Source: UBA509 sp038729325 (GTDB taxonomy: Archaea; Thermoplasmatota; Thermoplasmata; Thermoplasmatales; Thermoplasmataceae). From it: DNA of 15,586 bases. Location: assembly GCA_038729325.1 (NCBI GenBank), contig JAVYSG010000031.1, forward strand, positions 1 to 15,586. The letters run 5' to 3'. Below are positions 13,165-15,586 of the stretch, in pieces. Position numbers and translations under genes: made by a program. A model generated the notes under the pieces. It was not told the DNA's origin. It did no database searches and saw only the letters and a list, made by a program, of their open reading frames with translations. Every line of letters starts with the position of its first letter. Positions within the stretch are counted from its first letter, which is position 1.

Positions 13165-14301
13165 TCATCTGAACCTGTCCAGGCTGAACATATAGTCACC
13201 GATACTGTCTTTCACTTTCTCCCTGTTTGCGGTGAGTTCTTCCAGGAGGTCGCTTATCCGGTCGGCAGTCATGGCTTTCATCTCGCCGCTCAGTAGCTGT
13301 CCAGTTCTGTATTCCTCATAAATTCTGGATACAACAGAAGGATCATTTTCAAGAAGCCTGAAGACATTGAATGAGAAATCGATGTCAGGATTTGCGCCAT
13401 ATTTTCTCTGTTCCTCGGCAGTGTCTCGCCCTCCTGAAAATGCATATTTCATGAGCTTCTTCCTGACTGTTTTCCTGTCATCATCAAGATATATTCCAGT
13501 TGTGGTATCTGATGAGGACATTTTCCCGGTTCCTTTCAGGGAAGGGATGAACTTTGATATGATTGAGGAAGGCTTTTCATACCCTATCTTAGGCATGACA
13601 TCCCTGGCAACTTTGAAATGTGGATCCTGATCTATTGCATATGGAATGAGGCATCTTACTGTGCGCCCCAGTATTTCTGAAAGAATGAATGAAGGAACAG
13701 CCTGTATGCTGGTAAAGAAGTATTTTCCCACATTGTCACTGTCGTCGAAACCAAATACTGATTTGGCAAGTGATACATTTATGTGTCTGGCCACCTTTAT
13801 TGCATTGTTATAAAGCAGTCCGGAATTCTGGGTGTCCACCATTATATGGGTTCTTTCCGGACTGAAGCCAAGGCTGAGTATGTCAAGTATGTTATCATTG
13901 GTGTATTTGGTCAGATCCGGGGAATTCAAATCACGGAAGAGGAACTTTTCGTCGTCGGTGATCTGTATAATAAGATCTACGTTGAATTTCTCCTGCAGCC
14001 ACTTGGTGAACATGAAGGGGAGCAGATGACCCAGATGCATCTTACCTGACGGTCCTCTTCCAGTATACAGGTAAAAGCTTTCCCCTCTCGAATATGCATC
14101 AAGGACCAGATCCAGGTCCCTGTGCGCGAAGAACACATCGTACCGCAGGAACGGGTGAAGATCTCCGGTGTAGCCGGCAATTCTTTCCTTCATCGCCTTG
14201 TCAATGATTTTCGCGCCGAACCTGTCAGCTATCTTTGAGTAATCAGTGTCCCCAAGATTGCCTGAAACCTCCCAGGGCGTTATCCTTGCATCCTCTGTCA
14301 A
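13165..14301 (-). CDS. trpS: tryptophanyl-tRNA synthetase
   Basis: This class Ic aminoacyl-tRNA synthetase charges tRNA-Trp. The 378-residue product is of the archaeal/eukaryotic type. Its N-terminal extension contains TPWEVSG (8-14), the HIGH-type motif is HLGH (89-92) inside GRGPSGKMHLGH, and AIDQDPHFKVARD sits near residue 233. The KMSSS loop is at 260-264. The C-terminal helical anticodon-binding part runs from about 290. The start is TTG at 14301. It directly follows an in-frame TGA, and GGGAG at 14309-14313 lies 7 nt upstream as Shine-Dalgarno. No ATG is available near the conserved N-terminus. It lies 26 nt behind mtnA and is probably cotranscribed. Nothing looks damaged. Confidence 0.97.
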   Translation of the reverse strand: MTEDARITPWEVSGNLGDTDYSKIADRFGAKIIDKAMKERIAGYTGDLHPFLRYDVFFAHRDLDLVLDAYSRGESFYLYTGRGPSGKMHLGHLLPFMFTKWLQEKFNVDLIIQITDDEKFLFRDLNSPDLTKYTNDNILDILSLGFSPERTHIMVDTQNSGLLYNNAIKVARHINVSLAKSVFGFDDSDNVGKYFFTSIQAVPSFILSEILGRTVRCLIPYAIDQDPHFKVARDVMPKIGYEKPSSIISKFIPSLKGTGKMSSSDTTTGIYLDDDRKTVRKKLMKYAFSGGRDTAEEQRKYGANPDIDFSFNVFRLLENDPSVVSRIYEEYRTGQLLSGEMKAMTADRISDLLEELTANREKVKDSIGDYMFSLDRFR

Positions 14302-14327
14302 TCAGACACTCCCTTCATCAGTCCGGT

Positions 14328-15365
14328 TCAGACCGTACTGGTTGGCACATCCTTCATGAACAGGTCCTTATCCATCAGGCTTTTCATACGCCCCAGGTCT
14401 TCTGGCCTGAATACCCCATACTCGGTAATGAATGCGGTTACATATCTGTTCGGAGTCACATCGAAGGCAGGGTTCCTGGCATGGCTGGAAGCGGGGCCAA
14501 GGCTCTTTCCGTTCACAATGAGCACTTCTTCCTCCCCTCTTTCCTCAATGGGGATGCCGTCTCCGTTAGGTATGGAGAAATCGAAGGTGCTTCCCGGAGC
14601 GGCAACGTAAAACGGTATTTTATTCTCGTGCGCAAGCACCGCCTTCTCGTAGGTTCCTATCTTGTTGGCAAAATCACCGTTGGCGGTTATCCTGTCAGCC
14701 CCCACTATCACCAGATCGACTTCTTTTCTTCTCATGTAAAATCCGGCTGCATTATCCGCAATTATGGCATGGTCGATTCCTTCCTGTCCCAGTTCCCACG
14801 CAGTTAGTTTCGCGCCCTGTAGCCTCGGTCTTGTTTCATCTACAAAGACAAAAATGTTCTTTCCCTGATTGTGCGCGATCCTCATCGGGGCAAGAGCAGT
14901 CCCCCAGTCCACGACAGCCAGTGCACCAGCATTGCAGTGTGTCAGGATTCTGCTGCTATTTCCTATGAGCTCATTACCGAACTCACCTATTTTCTTGCTT
15001 CTGCCACTTATTTCCGTAGAATATCTTCTGGCTGCACCCAGGTCGAAGTTGTTCGCTTTCATGTAATTTATGGCTTTGAAAAGGTCAAATGCGGTCGGCC
15101 TTGTCATTCTTATCTTCTTTACTGCTTCTTCCATGTCTTCTTTGTTTTTCTTTGCCATGGCAAGTCCGAAAGCAGCTGTAACCCCAATCGCCGGTGCTCC
15201 TCTCACCACCATATCCTTGATTGCATACGCTATATCATCGCTGTTTTTAGCCTCAAAGACTTCTATTTTTTCAGGCAGTTTTCTCTGATCGATAAGCTTA
15301 ACCACATCGTTTTCAAACCAGACTGCAAATAGATGTTTTAATTCGCCGTCAACGTTCACTTTCAT
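14328..15365 (-). CDS. mtnA: S-methyl-5-thioribose-1-phosphate isomerase (MtnA / aIF-2B-like family)
   Basis: This enzyme isomerises methylthioribose 1-phosphate to methylthioribulose 1-phosphate in salvage of methylthioadenosine. The 345-residue product shows RGAPAIG (55-61), THCNAGALA with the catalytic-position Cys144, DETRPRLQGAKLTAWEL (176-192), and GADRI with Asp224, the other catalytic-position residue. NGDFANKIGTY (229-239) follows. This set is characteristic of MtnA rather than of true eIF2B subunits, with which it shares a fold. Related archaeal ribose-1,5-bisphosphate isomerases are the main alternative. The ATG at 15365 has a TATA-like element 25 nt upstream and no Shine-Dalgarno, so it is probably leaderless. 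It is the first gene of an operon with trpS. Confidence 0.92.
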   Translation of the reverse strand: MKVNVDGELKHLFAVWFENDVVKLIDQRKLPEKIEVFEAKNSDDIAYAIKDMVVRGAPAIGVTAAFGLAMAKKNKEDMEEAVKKIRMTRPTAFDLFKAINYMKANNFDLGAARRYSTEISGRSKKIGEFGNELIGNSSRILTHCNAGALAVVDWGTALAPMRIAHNQGKNIFVFVDETRPRLQGAKLTAWELGQEGIDHAIIADNAAGFYMRRKEVDLVIVGADRITANGDFANKIGTYEKAVLAHENKIPFYVAAPGSTFDFSIPNGDGIPIEERGEEEVLIVNGKSLGPASSHARNPAFDVTPNRYVTAFITEYGVFRPEDLGRMKSLMDKDLFMKDVPTSTV

Positions 15366-15386
15366 TGACGGTTCATGTCTTTCTTA

Positions 15387-15394
15387 GATAAATG
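15387..15394 (-). promoter_or_regulatory. TATA-like box for mtnA-trpS
   Basis: CATTTATC on the minus strand is centred 25 nt before the mtnA ATG, in the 38-bp gap after the upstream gene. No Shine-Dalgarno is seen, consistent with a leaderless transcript. Confidence 0.5.
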
Positions 15395-15403
15395 AATTGT
15401 TCA

Positions 15404-15586
15404 TCATTTGAGCAATACGAGATCAAGAATCTGCTCATCTGACGGGGGGTCAGTTATGTCACCGAATGGCATATTCACATAATGCCTGGGTGATTTCTCC
15501 TTCAGTATGAGTTTCCTGAATAGATAGTTCTGAATTGCCGGCGTCTCATATCTTGCAATGAGTTCCATCAGATGCACGGTCTTTTC
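15404..15586 (-). CDS. 3' end of an unrecognised protein gene (partial)
   Basis: The last 60 codons of a gene entering from the right edge are seen on the minus strand. The frame is open through the edge and ends at TGA 15404-15406, followed at once by a second TGA. The fragment is hydrophilic and probably soluble. It holds a predicted helix (TVHLMELIARY), a motif TPAIQNYLFRKL, then SPRHYVNMPFGDI and an acidic end DEQILDLVLLK. Third-position base use resembles the neighbouring genes. I do not recognise the family from this C-terminal piece. It ends 38 bp before mtnA, on the same strand. Confidence 0.7.
   Translation of the reverse strand, partial: EKTVHLMELIARYETPAIQNYLFRKLILKEKSPRHYVNMPFGDITDPPSDEQILDLVLLK

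Overview
The window reads as chromosomal DNA from an archaeon, most likely of the class Thermoplasmata. The archaeal signs are the informational genes (L44e, S27e, aIF2-alpha, Nop10, a PAC2-type proteasome assembly chaperone, both subunits of topoisomerase VI, and an archaeal/eukaryotic-type TrpRS), heavy use of AGG/AGA arginine and ATA isoleucine codons, and TATA boxes centred about 25 nt before start codons. The Thermoplasmata assignment is an inference. It rests on the OtsA/OtsB trehalose pair, a solitary 5S rRNA gene (rRNA genes are unlinked in Thermoplasma) and overall gene style. Topo VI argues against a classical Thermoplasma/Picrophilus type, since those are described as lacking it and using gyrase.

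Left part (about 1-6103, + strand). A tight translation/RNA/proteasome operon comes first: rpl44e, rps27e, aIF2-alpha, nop10 and a PAC2-family gene, joined by 1-nt gaps, an ATGA overlap and a 29-nt overlap. After a short gap with its own TATA-like box comes top6B-top6A plus a nitrilase-superfamily amidase, joined by TAGTG and TGATG stop/start overlaps.

Middle (6092-10230, - strand). otsA and otsB (trehalose-6-phosphate synthase and phosphatase, overlapping by 17 nt) run convergently into the nitrilase and overlap its 3' end by 12 nt. Upstream of them a MarR-type regulator overlaps a DHA2-type 14-TM exporter. A 6-bp inverted repeat lies over the predicted regulator promoter, which suggests an autoregulated efflux unit.

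Accessory-looking stretch (10231-11626). It holds two unrecognised small membrane proteins on the + strand and an AT-rich gap of about 450 bp. The first membrane protein has an open, hydrophobic, coding-like continuation upstream of its first canonical start.

Right part (11627-15586, - strand). A stand-alone 5S rRNA gene with its own TATA box comes first, then a 12-TM MFS transporter starting with TTG. Next is a two-gene operon of mtnA (methylthioribose-1-phosphate isomerase family) and trpS, and finally the 3' end of an unrecognised gene cut by the window edge.

I found no insertion sequence, CRISPR array, phage gene or tRNA. I see no clear new multi-gene system. The best leads are the possible non-canonical start at 10333-10458, Topo VI in this lineage, the MarR operator candidate, and the HbYX-like tail of the PAC2 protein.
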